Positions 1 through 5,369 of a stretch of DNA of 8,571 nt are shown in pieces. The number at the start of each line of letters is the position of its first letter. Within the stretch, counting starts at the first letter, position 1. The translations under genes were made by a program, and so were the position numbers. This DNA is from Sulfitobacter donghicola DSW-25 = KCTC 12864 = JCM 14565 (GTDB lineage: Bacteria > Pseudomonadota > Alphaproteobacteria > Rhodobacterales > Rhodobacteraceae): the NCBI RefSeq assembly GCF_000622405.1, contig NZ_JASF01000007.1, positions 1 to 8,571 of the forward strand, in the 5' to 3' direction. The notes below the pieces were generated by a model. The model saw only the letters and a program-made list of their open reading frames with translations, was not told the origin of the DNA and ran no database searches.

Positions 1-5
1 AAAAT

Positions 6-150
6 TTCGTTATATCGGGAACCGACCGCGTTCGCACGATCAGGAACCAAAGTTCGTTATTTCAGGAACCAGAAATTGCCCAAATAGATTCGTTACTTTC
101 GGAACCAAAGTTCGTTACTTTCGGAACCAAAGTTCGTTACTTTCGGAACC
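6..150 (+). repeat. Iteron array of the replication origin (oriV)
   Basis: Six copies of a roughly 22-bp direct repeat begin at 6, 31, 53, 89, 111 and 133; a seventh lies at 8553-8571 across the circular junction. The three distal copies (89, 111, 133) share TTCGTTACTTTCGGAACC exactly. The copies at 6 and 8553 share TTCGTTATATCGGGAACCG. The copies at 31 and 53 are diverged intermediates. Starts are 22-25 bases apart, about two helical turns, except for a 36-base step between 53 and 89. Position next to the repA start, with a DnaA box directly after the last copy, is the standard layout of an iteron-controlled origin, where RepA binds for initiation, copy control and incompatibility. The repeats are seen directly; the RepA-binding role is inferred from context. 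Confidence 0.93.
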
Positions 151-151
151 G

Positions 152-160
152 TGTGGATAA
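152..160 (-). promoter_or_regulatory. DnaA box
   Basis: TGTGGATAA is the exact complement of the consensus DnaA box TTATCCACA. It starts one base after the last iteron core. It is followed by an A+T-rich stretch at about 163-180 (containing CTATATATACC) that could be the duplex-unwinding element. Iteron plasmids commonly need host DnaA at such a box beside the iterons. The sequence match is perfect; the function is inferred from position. Confidence 0.85.
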
Positions 161-217
161 CTTTCCCTATATATACCAATACGTAGCGGGTGATTTTTGA
201 GCTGGTAACTCACTACG

Positions 218-235
218 TTAGTTAACTTAGTTAAC
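218..235 (+). repeat. Two tandem 9-bp repeats (TTAGTTAAC)
   Basis: TTAGTTAAC occurs twice head to tail, and each copy contains the palindrome GTTAAC. The pair lies 58 bases beyond the DnaA box, outside the iteron array. An inverted pair ACGTAG (181-186) / CTACGT (213-218) flanks the stretch just before it. It could be a protein-binding site connected with the origin; no specific protein is indicated. Confidence 0.6.
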
Positions 236-238
236 ACT

Positions 239-324
239 AGGCTTCGGGCTTGCCCTTCGCCTAAAAGGCATCCGCCTTTGGCGGATACTCAAGCCGCTAT
301 ATGCGCCTCACGGCGCACGCGGCT
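239..324. repeat. Cluster of three consecutive hairpins
   Basis: Three back-to-back inverted repeats are visible. The first (239-262) pairs AGGC with GCCT and GGGC with GCCC. The second (270-286) is a perfect ATCCGCC-TTT-GGCGGAT hairpin. The third (292-324) is nested, with outer stem AGCCGC/GCGGCT and inner stem TGCGCC-TCAC-GGCGCA. None is followed by a clear run of T on either strand, so simple intrinsic terminators are unlikely. Candidates are a single-strand priming site for lagging-strand or post-transfer synthesis, or a structured RNA. The repeats are seen; the role is unknown. Confidence 0.6.
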
Positions 325-359
325 ATTGTTCGCTTCACTCACCAAAGGGAAAAGGCGAC

Positions 360-519
360 GTGCCTAGAACCCTTGCACCTGTTTCGCTGAGTTGATCCCT
401 GATCCATGCCAGAACATCCATCAAGGGCAAGCAGGCTTCGCCTGTGCTACGCACCCTTGATGGACAACCTGTCACGGCTCTTTTCGGGATCAGCGAACAG
501 GCTCCGAAGGGAAAGGCAC
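360..519. repeat. Large interrupted inverted repeat with inner hairpin (about 160 nt)
   Basis: The arms pair in ordered blocks: GTGCC (360-364) with GGCAC (515-519), CCCTT (370-374) with AAGGG (507-511), CCTGTT (378-383) with AACAGG (496-501), CGCTGA (385-390) with TCAGCG (490-495), and alternatively ATCCC (395-399) with GGGAT (486-490). Inside sits a perfect 11-bp stem, 417-427 with 454-464 (TCCATCAAGGG/CCCTTGATGGA), itself enclosing CAGGC-TTC-GCCTG at 432-444. No plausible gene covers this stretch on either strand. It may be a structured non-coding RNA, a single-strand initiation site, a recombination/resolution site or a decayed element with inverted ends; the sequence does not decide among these. 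Confidence 0.6.
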
Positions 520-563
520 TTAACCAAAGCATTCCCACATCCCGACAGGTAGGAATATCTTCT

Positions 564-595
564 TATGGACAAAATGGACATTTTAGCCATACAAT
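564..595 (+). promoter_or_regulatory. phd-doc promoter and palindromic operator
   Basis: A -35 TGGACA (566-571), 18-base spacer and -10 TACAAT (590-595) match the sigma-70 consensus at 5 of 6 positions each. Between them lies a palindrome centred at 577/578: AAAATG-GA-CATTTT (571-584), extended by TATGG (564-568) and CCATA (587-591). The sequence also reads as two ATGGACA direct repeats at 565 and 574. A palindrome inside the promoter of an antitoxin-first operon is where Phd-type antitoxins bind as dimers to repress transcription, with the toxin as co-repressor. Binding here is inferred. Confidence 0.75.
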
Positions 596-618
596 AGATG
601 CAACGAAAGGAGACTGCC

Positions 619-855
619 ATGACACGTGTCACAGCAACAGAATTTAAAAACAACATTGGCGCATTCAGCGATGCTGCAATGCAAGAACCAGTTATCATCA
701 CAAGCCATCAGCGTGATCGTCTAGTCTTGCTATCAGCGGATGAATATCAACGCCTGACGGGAACACCAGAAGGCGTTTCAGATGATCGAAAGCGCCTCAT
801 TCGTGAACGCGCAGAATACCACCGCAACACTATCGTTGAGCTTGCCAACCGATGA
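619..855 (+). CDS. phd: Phd/YefM-family antitoxin
   Basis: This 78-residue protein neutralises the Doc toxin encoded next to it and probably represses the operon. The N-terminal half has the Phd/YefM DNA-binding fold signature: a VTATEFKNNIGAFSDAA start, then PVIITSHQRDRLVLLSADEYQRL (residues 4-48 overall). The charged C-terminal helix (about 55-76) is the part that in this family wraps around Doc. The ATG at 619 is chosen because AAAGGAG lies 7 bases upstream; an in-frame ATG at 598 has no such site. The stop overlaps the doc start (ATGA), which implies translational coupling. Family known antitoxins are unstable, so loss of the plasmid frees the toxin; that role is assumed here from homology. 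Confidence 0.93.
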   Translation: MTRVTATEFKNNIGAFSDAAMQEPVIITSHQRDRLVLLSADEYQRLTGTPEGVSDDRKRLIRERAEYHRNTIVELANR

Positions 856-1256
856 GTGAGCCAAGCTGGCTGACGCAGGATGATGTTGAAGCGATCCACG
901 AACAGATGATCGAAATAGGCGGGGGGGCGCATGGTTTGCGTGACCCCGCCCTTTTGGAATCTGCACTTGCCCGCCCTCAAAACCTTCATGCCTACGGTGA
1001 AAACGATACCTTTCAACTCGCGGCCAGCTATGCCGAGGGTATTTCCCGCAACCATCCTTTTGTGGATGGAAACAAGCGGACAGCCTTTGCAACAGCAGAC
1101 CTTTTCTTAGCTGAGAATGGACAAAATCTCGATCAAGCCAAGGGCCATGAACATGCAGAAATGATGGAGCAACTCGGGCAAGGTCATATCAGCCGCGAAG
1201 AGGCTGCGGATCACTTCCGCGAGCATTCCCGCTCTGTACAGCAGGACGAGAGATAG
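852..1256 (+). CDS. doc: Doc-type Fic-fold toxin (death on curing)
   Basis: This 134-residue Fic/Doc protein has the catalytic signature HPFVDGNKRTA at residues 68-78 (H68, D72, N74, K75, R76). The lysine where AMPylating Fic enzymes carry a second glycine is typical of Doc, which in phage P1 acts as a kinase that inactivates EF-Tu and stops translation. The conserved N-terminal GLRDPALLESALARPQ block (28-43) is also present, and the length is normal for Doc. P1 Doc has Ala where this protein has Gly73, so the loop is intermediate between Doc and Fic. It overlaps the antitoxin gene by 4 bp. With phd it forms a post-segregational stabilisation module, which fits a small plasmid with no partition genes. 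All catalytic residues appear intact. Confidence 0.93.
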   Translation: MSEPSWLTQDDVEAIHEQMIEIGGGAHGLRDPALLESALARPQNLHAYGENDTFQLAASYAEGISRNHPFVDGNKRTAFATADLFLAENGQNLDQAKGHEHAEMMEQLGQGHISREEAADHFREHSRSVQQDER

Positions 1257-1274
1257 AGGACGGTAAATTTCACT

Positions 1275-2333
1275 ATGGCTGTAGATTGGAATGACGAGCG
1301 GCATAAGAGAGATGCTGCAAAATCACATGCAATGACGATGGGAGCGCTTGGTAGCGCAGCATCCCCAAATGAACATTACTCTGACTTCCGATATGGGCAG
1401 CAACTTGCAGGTAAGGGCCAATCAGCGGAAACGTCAGGTGAAGGTATGGCTTTCCTTTTTGCCTTCATTTTGCTGGCAGCAGGGCTATTCCTAGCCTTCT
1501 TGGGGATTTTCAATGTTTTAAGAGGCGTTTCGGAGTGGGCTGCGTACTTCTCGGGAGATGCTCATATCATGGATATTAGAGATCAAGATTTTGGTTTCGT
1601 TCATAGGTATGACCGATATTTCCGATACAGCTCAACGGTACCGCTTATGTCGATTATTGCGGTGCTTCTATCCTCCATAGTTTGGATTTATTTTCTGCTT
1701 CGCAGCCTGTCAGGTGAAAGGCTTACATTCATCCTTTTTTCTGTTGTTTCCTTGATGCTTGTAACTGCATCGTTAACGCTGTGTGACCTTGAAACTGCGT
1801 GCAAGGCTAATGTTGTTGCATTTGACCGAGGCGATGCTTGGTACCTGCCGTCGCGTGATGGAGCTGGTTGGGGTGCTTTGTTTGGAGCTGGTTGGATACT
1901 GGGCGGGTTAGTCGGATTGCGTTTTCTAATTCAAAAAACGCGCTTGCGTCGGTTTTTTGAAAGAATTGATGCTACTGTATCTAAGCGACAAACTATCGAG
2001 CTGATTTTATCTGTGGTGTTCTTGGCATTTGCGGTTCCAGCAGGTCTTGCCTTGACCATCATACCTTTGACTACGGGACAAGGGTATATCTACTTCGCTC
2101 TGACTGCTGGTGTATCCCTTCTCATCTTATCGTGCCTTGTGATTATGGCCGTGATGAAAAGGGCGAGTTGGTGGATCGCTATTTTGTTCTTACCAGTAGC
2201 GTTCCTGTTGTCTTGGGGTGCACGCTTTTATCATTTGTACGATGAGTGCAGTGATATGCAAACAAGAGCTGGCTACGAGCTTTTGTACGATGAAACATGT
2301 GCATGGCACAAAAGTTGGAATGATCCTGAATAG
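1275..2333 (+). CDS. Unrecognised seven-helix membrane protein
   Basis: I do not recognise this 352-residue protein. A hydrophilic, charged N-terminus of about 57 residues has no signal peptide. Seven likely membrane helices follow at roughly 58-79, 122-142, 149-169, 199-219, 242-265, 271-294 and 298-317. A loop of about 40 residues (80-121) is rich in aromatic and charged residues (RYDRYFRY). The C-terminal tail contains two cysteines (C324, C342), and C170 and C176 flank the end of helix 3, so disulphides are possible. It starts 18 bases after doc on the same strand with only a weak GAGG-type ribosome site, so it is probably read from the phd-doc transcript. Its base composition is more A+T-rich than the transfer genes, suggesting a separate origin. 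Surface exclusion, phage defence or cargo are all possible; none is shown. Confidence 0.82.
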   Translation: MAVDWNDERHKRDAAKSHAMTMGALGSAASPNEHYSDFRYGQQLAGKGQSAETSGEGMAFLFAFILLAAGLFLAFLGIFNVLRGVSEWAAYFSGDAHIMDIRDQDFGFVHRYDRYFRYSSTVPLMSIIAVLLSSIVWIYFLLRSLSGERLTFILFSVVSLMLVTASLTLCDLETACKANVVAFDRGDAWYLPSRDGAGWGALFGAGWILGGLVGLRFLIQKTRLRRFFERIDATVSKRQTIELILSVVFLAFAVPAGLALTIIPLTTGQGYIYFALTAGVSLLILSCLVIMAVMKRASWWIAILFLPVAFLLSWGARFYHLYDECSDMQTRAGYELLYDETCAWHKSWNDPE

Positions 2334-2456
2334 ACGCCCTAGCCCCTGCGTGACAACGAATTGAAGGGGCGGAGCGTCCGACCAACGGGAGGCGTCCTCT
2401 TTTCAGGATATCGCAGAAGCGATTTTAAGCGCCATAGAAGGCGATTGCAGTGCTGA
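2334..2456. other. Convergent intergenic region
   Basis: This gap lies between the ends of two converging genes. It contains GCCCCT/AGGGGC (2342-2347 with 2365-2370), a near-duplicate pair GGAGCGTCC / GGAGGCGTCC around 2373-2400, and a short ATCGC-AGAA-GCGAT hairpin (2410-2423) followed by TTT, which could be a weak terminator for the upstream plus-strand operon. No open reading frame here looks genuine. Confidence 0.4.
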
Positions 2457-2897
2457 CTACCCATTGCCCCGCAAAAAACCCAACAGGCCACCTCTGCGCG
2501 TTTCTGTGGCTTGTGTGGGTGCGTTCTGGTTGGATATGAGAAGTGTCTTGGCCTGCTCTTGCCATTTGTCTCGTTGATCCTTGAGATCGGCAATCGTACC
2601 GTCTCGATCCTCCAGAAGCTGTTTCAGGAACTTAACTTCGGCCTCTAACCCCCCTGTAACATCTGCATTTTTTGGGGTTGCGTGCGCTAACTTTTTACCC
2701 GTTGCGTTACCCCTTTCGGGGGTTGCGTCTGATTTTATGGCTGGCCACACGCGAAACAGTTCAGCAGGATCAATCTGATACCCGCCTTCTTCCGTCTTTA
2801 CTGCGGAAAGCTTGCCTTTTTTGATGGCTCTTGTGATGGTGGGGATCGACCTCCCCACCTCTTTTGCGGCCTGTGATGCCGACAGTAACGTGCCCAT
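2457..2897 (-). CDS. Helix-turn-helix/coiled-coil plasmid DNA-binding protein
   Basis: This 146-residue protein has three parts. Residues 4-51 form an excisionase/MerR-like helix-turn-helix: LSASQAAKEVGRS, then IPTITRAIKKGKL as recognition helix, then a wing GGYQIDPAELFRVW. A polar linker (55-83) contains two related segments, ATPERGNATG and ATPKNADVTG. A charged coiled coil spans about 84-118, and the tail is rich in glycine (RRGGLLGFLRG). This architecture recurs in plasmid accessory proteins near mobilization or replication genes and loosely resembles KfrA-type proteins, but the exact function is unknown. Start: ATG with AGGGG about 8 bases upstream. It lies 100 bp past the two-helix membrane protein gene and has its own upstream repeats, so it probably has its own promoter and may regulate itself. 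Confidence 0.85.
   Translation of the reverse strand: MGTLLSASQAAKEVGRSIPTITRAIKKGKLSAVKTEEGGYQIDPAELFRVWPAIKSDATPERGNATGKKLAHATPKNADVTGGLEAEVKFLKQLLEDRDGTIADLKDQRDKWQEQAKTLLISNQNAPTQATETRRGGLLGFLRGNG
2677..2728 (+). repeat. Three GTTGCGT direct repeats inside the helix-turn-helix gene
   Basis: GTTGCGT occurs at 2677-2683, 2701-2707 and 2722-2728, spaced 24 and 21 bases apart (about two helical turns); the outer copies are extended to GGGGTTGCGT. A perfect CCCC-TTTC-GGGG hairpin (2710-2721) sits between the last two. The DNA encodes the repetitive linker of the protein, so repeats may simply reflect the peptide duplication, but the regular spacing would also suit a binding site. Confidence 0.5.
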
Positions 2898-2917
2898 AAT
2901 GCGCCCCTTTCGTATCC

Positions 2918-2953
2918 TAACAGGTTACATCCTGTTTTAGGGTAACAGGGTTG
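2918..2953 (-). promoter_or_regulatory. Candidate operator upstream of the helix-turn-helix gene
   Basis: On the plus strand TAACAGG occurs at 2918-2924 and 2943-2949, 25 bases apart, and AACAGG-TTACAT-CCTGTT (2919-2936) is an inverted repeat. The cluster lies 21-56 bases upstream of the gene's ATG, where an autoregulatory site would be expected. No convincing -35/-10 pair could be assigned. Binding by the downstream gene's product is inference. Confidence 0.5.
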
Positions 2954-2997
2954 CATATTCGCACGGCTCTGGCAAATCCCCCTGATAGGGTGGAAAA

Positions 2998-3687
2998 TCA
3001 ATACATCTGTTGTTTGATCCCCGCCGCCGTGTCGTTGACGGTTTCAGGGTTGGTCTGGATGGTTTCAAGGAGCTGGTTCACCCAAACAACATAGGCAGCG
3101 GAATAGTAATCGCTGACCATGTAGGGCAGGTCATGGCTCCATTGGCCGTAGGCCATGCGCAGCCCCTTGTATTTGAACCAGAAGAAGCCTTGTTCGTCGC
3201 TTTTCTCGACCCCGCCGACCGAGTATCCCGCCCGCAAGCCTTCGGCATTGTCCCAGCTATAGCGGTATTTCCCAACGCTGATCCCGTCGCGTGTGGCGGT
3301 GATGGCGATGCGGGGGAAGATAAGACGCCAGATTCCGTAGGAGGCGGCTCCGAGAGCGGCAAACATCAGTACTATTGGAACAGGAGACCAGTATGCACCA
3401 TTCAGTTTTTGCCACCGTCCTCTGACGTGTCCCCATTCTTCTTCAACGAACCCTAAAGCGAAGCCGAGAGGAGGAAGGGTCATCCAGAGAAGTGCAATCA
3501 CGACTAAGCCGACGACCCACCATGTTTTGATGACAGTGGGGATCGAGGCGGTAAAGCTCTCGCCCTTCGAAAATTCGGACAGATCAGCAAAACGCGGATG
3601 CGGACGGATGGCGGCATCTGTCAGGCTATATTTGCGGGGCGGATTGATCCGCAGCATCAGGGCTTCGAATTTGTCTTCGTGCTTCAT
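2998..3687 (-). CDS. Two-helix membrane protein overlapping the coupling-protein gene
   Basis: I do not recognise this 229-residue protein by name. A cytoplasmic N-terminus of about 55 residues precedes two strong membrane helices (about 57-80 and 103-124). These are separated by a short, charged 22-residue loop (VEEEWGHVRGRW). The C-terminal domain (125-229) reads like a compact beta-rich domain (RIAITATRDGISVGKYRYSW, then FFWFKYKG), possibly PH-like as in other bacterial membrane proteins. Its ATG overlaps the stop of the upstream coupling ATPase gene (ATGA at 3684-3687), so the two are translationally coupled. Two helices with a small periplasmic loop is just what the ATPase lacks compared with VirD4/TraG relatives. 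I infer that it anchors the ATPase at the inner membrane or contacts the borrowed mating channel. An exclusion protein is an alternative. Confidence 0.85.
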   Translation of the reverse strand: MKHEDKFEALMLRINPPRKYSLTDAAIRPHPRFADLSEFSKGESFTASIPTVIKTWWVVGLVVIALLWMTLPPLGFALGFVEEEWGHVRGRWQKLNGAYWSPVPIVLMFAALGAASYGIWRLIFPRIAITATRDGISVGKYRYSWDNAEGLRAGYSVGGVEKSDEQGFFWFKYKGLRMAYGQWSHDLPYMVSDYYSAAYVVWVNQLLETIQTNPETVNDTAAGIKQQMY

Positions 3688-5195
3688 TTGGTCATCCTTA
3701 GATCAGAAAATTCGTTGTCCCAGTAATTGAGGCGGCGCATCCAGATGGGATCGCCACCAGGATAAATCACGAGCTGGGCGTTTGCCTGGCGCGAGAAGTG
3801 ATAGGCCACTTCTTCGGGGGTGAGCAGGGGGGTGCCTTGAATAGATTTGGATTTTCCAGAATACCCCAAGGCTGATTGTTCGTAACTGATTTCATTTTTT
3901 GAGACTTGCATCATGGATGACAGGCCGAGGCGGTCAGAGACAAATTTCATCGTCATCATGTCGTTGAGGCCGAAAGATTGGAACAGGGAGGCATTGCCGA
4001 GGAAGGTTTGCCACCGCTTGCCATAGATGGATTCGGCTTGTGTGAAGTCCTGCCAGAATGACCAGATGCGAACGCCGTACCCTGCTAGTAAGCCCGCAGC
4101 AGTTTCGAGGGCTTTCATGTGGCCGAGAACGTGTATTTCATCGAGGATCATCAGCCCTTTGGGGTCGTCACGTGGGACAGGTGGCGTCGCTTCCACTGCC
4201 GCCAGCATCCGATTGAGGAATAGGCGGAAGAAACGAGCATGGGTGTGCAGGAAGCCCGCAGGCAGGCATAGATAGATTGATTGCCCGCCGAATTTCCATG
4301 CTTTGAGGTCAGGTTTTCTGCCCGTGTCGGACAGCATTTTTGCCATTTGTGGGGATGACAAGAACAGGATGTTTTGGCGCACCGTAGATAGGACAGAGCC
4401 GCGTTCTTCATGTCCCATGGACAAAAGCGCACCTGCCGCCGCCGCTGTGACGCCCCATGCGCGATCAGGGTCATCGAGCATGGCATCCAGAAGATCATCA
4501 AAATAGGCGTCGGGGTTTGGCTTAGGGCGTTTTCCATTTTCATCGGCTGGAGGGGATAGGGGAAGATGCAGCAGGCGGCTGACCTCGATCAGATCCCGTT
4601 TCCCCGATGGTTTGGACGCTACCCATGCGTTGAATCCTCTGAGCACGAGGCGAGCGTTTGCGCTCCAGTGGTCGTTTTCTTTGCCCTGCTCAGATACGAC
4701 AAGTGCATCTGCGATGCTGTCGCAATGATCGACAAAGAGTGGATCGGCGGGATCAAGATCGGCCAGAGGGTTGAAGCCTGCTCGATACTCTTCGTCAACG
4801 TCTGCCCATCCAAATGGATCGAGCACGAATACATCTTGCCCCAAACCGCCCGCAGGAACACCACGACCACGGCCGCGGCGTTCTGCTGTTAGGGTGGCGT
4901 TTTCGCCTTTGGGATCGAGCACCAAAACCGACCCTTTGTAGATTGCGAGGTTGGGCAGGATGACCGAGACGCCTTTGCCGGCACGTGAGCCTGCTACGGT
5001 CAACAAATGCCGGTCATCATCAAGGCAAATCCATTCGCCGTTTCGGTCTTGTCCAACAAGCGGCGCCGTTGGTTTGGGTGCCCATCGTTCGGATTGCGCC
5101 AGCCCTTCGGGTGGCACCCAAAGGGCACGGGGCGCACTGTCTTTCTGCGAAATTTCACGGGGGAGGCCGCGCGGCAGGTCTTCGAAACTAATCAA
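3684..5195 (-). CDS. traG: Soluble VirD4/TraG-type conjugative coupling ATPase
   Basis: A type IV coupling protein (TraG/VirD4 superfamily), which brings the relaxase-DNA complex to the secretion channel and drives transfer by ATP hydrolysis. Numbered from the start chosen here (503 residues): Walker A GSRAGKG at 69-75; LDPKGEN after it; TVRQN about 271-275; Walker B LMILDE at 348-353; the WQDFTQ motif at 381-386; all look intact. Unlike classical VirD4/TraG there is no N-terminal membrane domain: the sequence begins directly with the soluble LPRGLPREI region. No ATG is available. The TTG at 5195 is preceded by GAGGA at a 6-base spacing and by a fitting leader; another in-frame TTG at 5228 has no ribosome site and lies almost on the predicted transcription start. 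The downstream membrane protein gene overlaps by 4 bp. Confidence 0.92.
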   Translation of the reverse strand: MISFEDLPRGLPREISQKDSAPRALWVPPEGLAQSERWAPKPTAPLVGQDRNGEWICLDDDRHLLTVAGSRAGKGVSVILPNLAIYKGSVLVLDPKGENATLTAERRGRGRGVPAGGLGQDVFVLDPFGWADVDEEYRAGFNPLADLDPADPLFVDHCDSIADALVVSEQGKENDHWSANARLVLRGFNAWVASKPSGKRDLIEVSRLLHLPLSPPADENGKRPKPNPDAYFDDLLDAMLDDPDRAWGVTAAAAGALLSMGHEERGSVLSTVRQNILFLSSPQMAKMLSDTGRKPDLKAWKFGGQSIYLCLPAGFLHTHARFFRLFLNRMLAAVEATPPVPRDDPKGLMILDEIHVLGHMKALETAAGLLAGYGVRIWSFWQDFTQAESIYGKRWQTFLGNASLFQSFGLNDMMTMKFVSDRLGLSSMMQVSKNEISYEQSALGYSGKSKSIQGTPLLTPEEVAYHFSRQANAQLVIYPGGDPIWMRRLNYWDNEFSDLRMTK

Positions 5196-5239
5196 CGTCA
5201 ATCCTCGGTTACAAATGGGTTTGTGCAACTGTTACGCGC

Positions 5240-5269
5240 ATTAAGAAAATGTTGACCCTTATTTGTCAA
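5240..5269 (-). promoter_or_regulatory. Promoter of the coupling-protein gene
   Basis: On the minus strand a perfect -35 TTGACA (5269-5264) is followed after 18 bases by CTTAAT (5245-5240), 4 of 6 matches to the -10 consensus. Transcription would begin near 5233, leaving a leader of about 37 bases before the TTG at 5195. The -35 is one arm of an inverted repeat TTGAC/GTCAA (5252-5256 with 5265-5269), a possible operator for a relaxosome protein such as MobC. Confidence 0.65.
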
Positions 5270-5270
5270 A

Positions 5271-5345
5271 CTAAGAGAGTAGCGAGATATGTTTTTACTA
5301 TGTAAAAACCTCGGTCATGGGGTCTAACGCCACCCCCTAACAACC
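5271..5345. other. Probable origin of transfer (oriT) between divergent transfer genes
   Basis: This short gene-free stretch lies directly upstream of mobC and between the divergent coupling and mobilization genes, the usual place for oriT. It holds a perfect 8-bp inverted repeat GTTTTTAC-TAT-GTAAAAAC (5291-5309). A second inverted repeat GGGGT/ACCCC (5319-5336) encloses CTAACGCC, and CTAAC is repeated at 5324 and 5337. A hairpin beside the nick site is characteristic of relaxase substrates. I could not match a specific nick-site consensus, so the nick position is not assigned. The plus-strand mobC promoter must also lie here; TTGTCA (5263-5268) with GATATG (5286-5291) is a weak candidate. 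Confidence 0.65.
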
Positions 5346-5369
5346 CAGCTGGTGAAAGGAGCACATGTC

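Noticed and set aside
1..150. CRISPR array, suggested by regularly spaced repeats
   Set aside because: Repeats are contiguous or nearly so with no unique spacers of constant length, and they adjoin repA and a DnaA box, so they are iterons.
239..519. Integron attC or insertion-sequence remnant
   Set aside because: The hairpins lack the paired RYYYAAC/GTTRRRY core sites of attC, no transposase fragment is present and no flanking target duplication was seen. A highly decayed element cannot be fully excluded.
335..701. Short open frames on both strands in the structured region upstream of phd
   Set aside because: They cross the inverted repeat arms, have no ribosome sites and encode no recognisable sequence; the region is better seen as non-coding.
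778..1092. Minus-strand open frames opposite phd and doc
   Set aside because: The plus strand encodes intact Phd and Doc with the Fic motif; the opposite frames show no features.
3010..3456. Plus-strand open frame of 148 codons opposite the two-helix membrane protein
   Set aside because: It is antisense to a gene with clear membrane helices and a 4-bp coupling to the ATPase gene, has no ribosome site and no recognisable domain.
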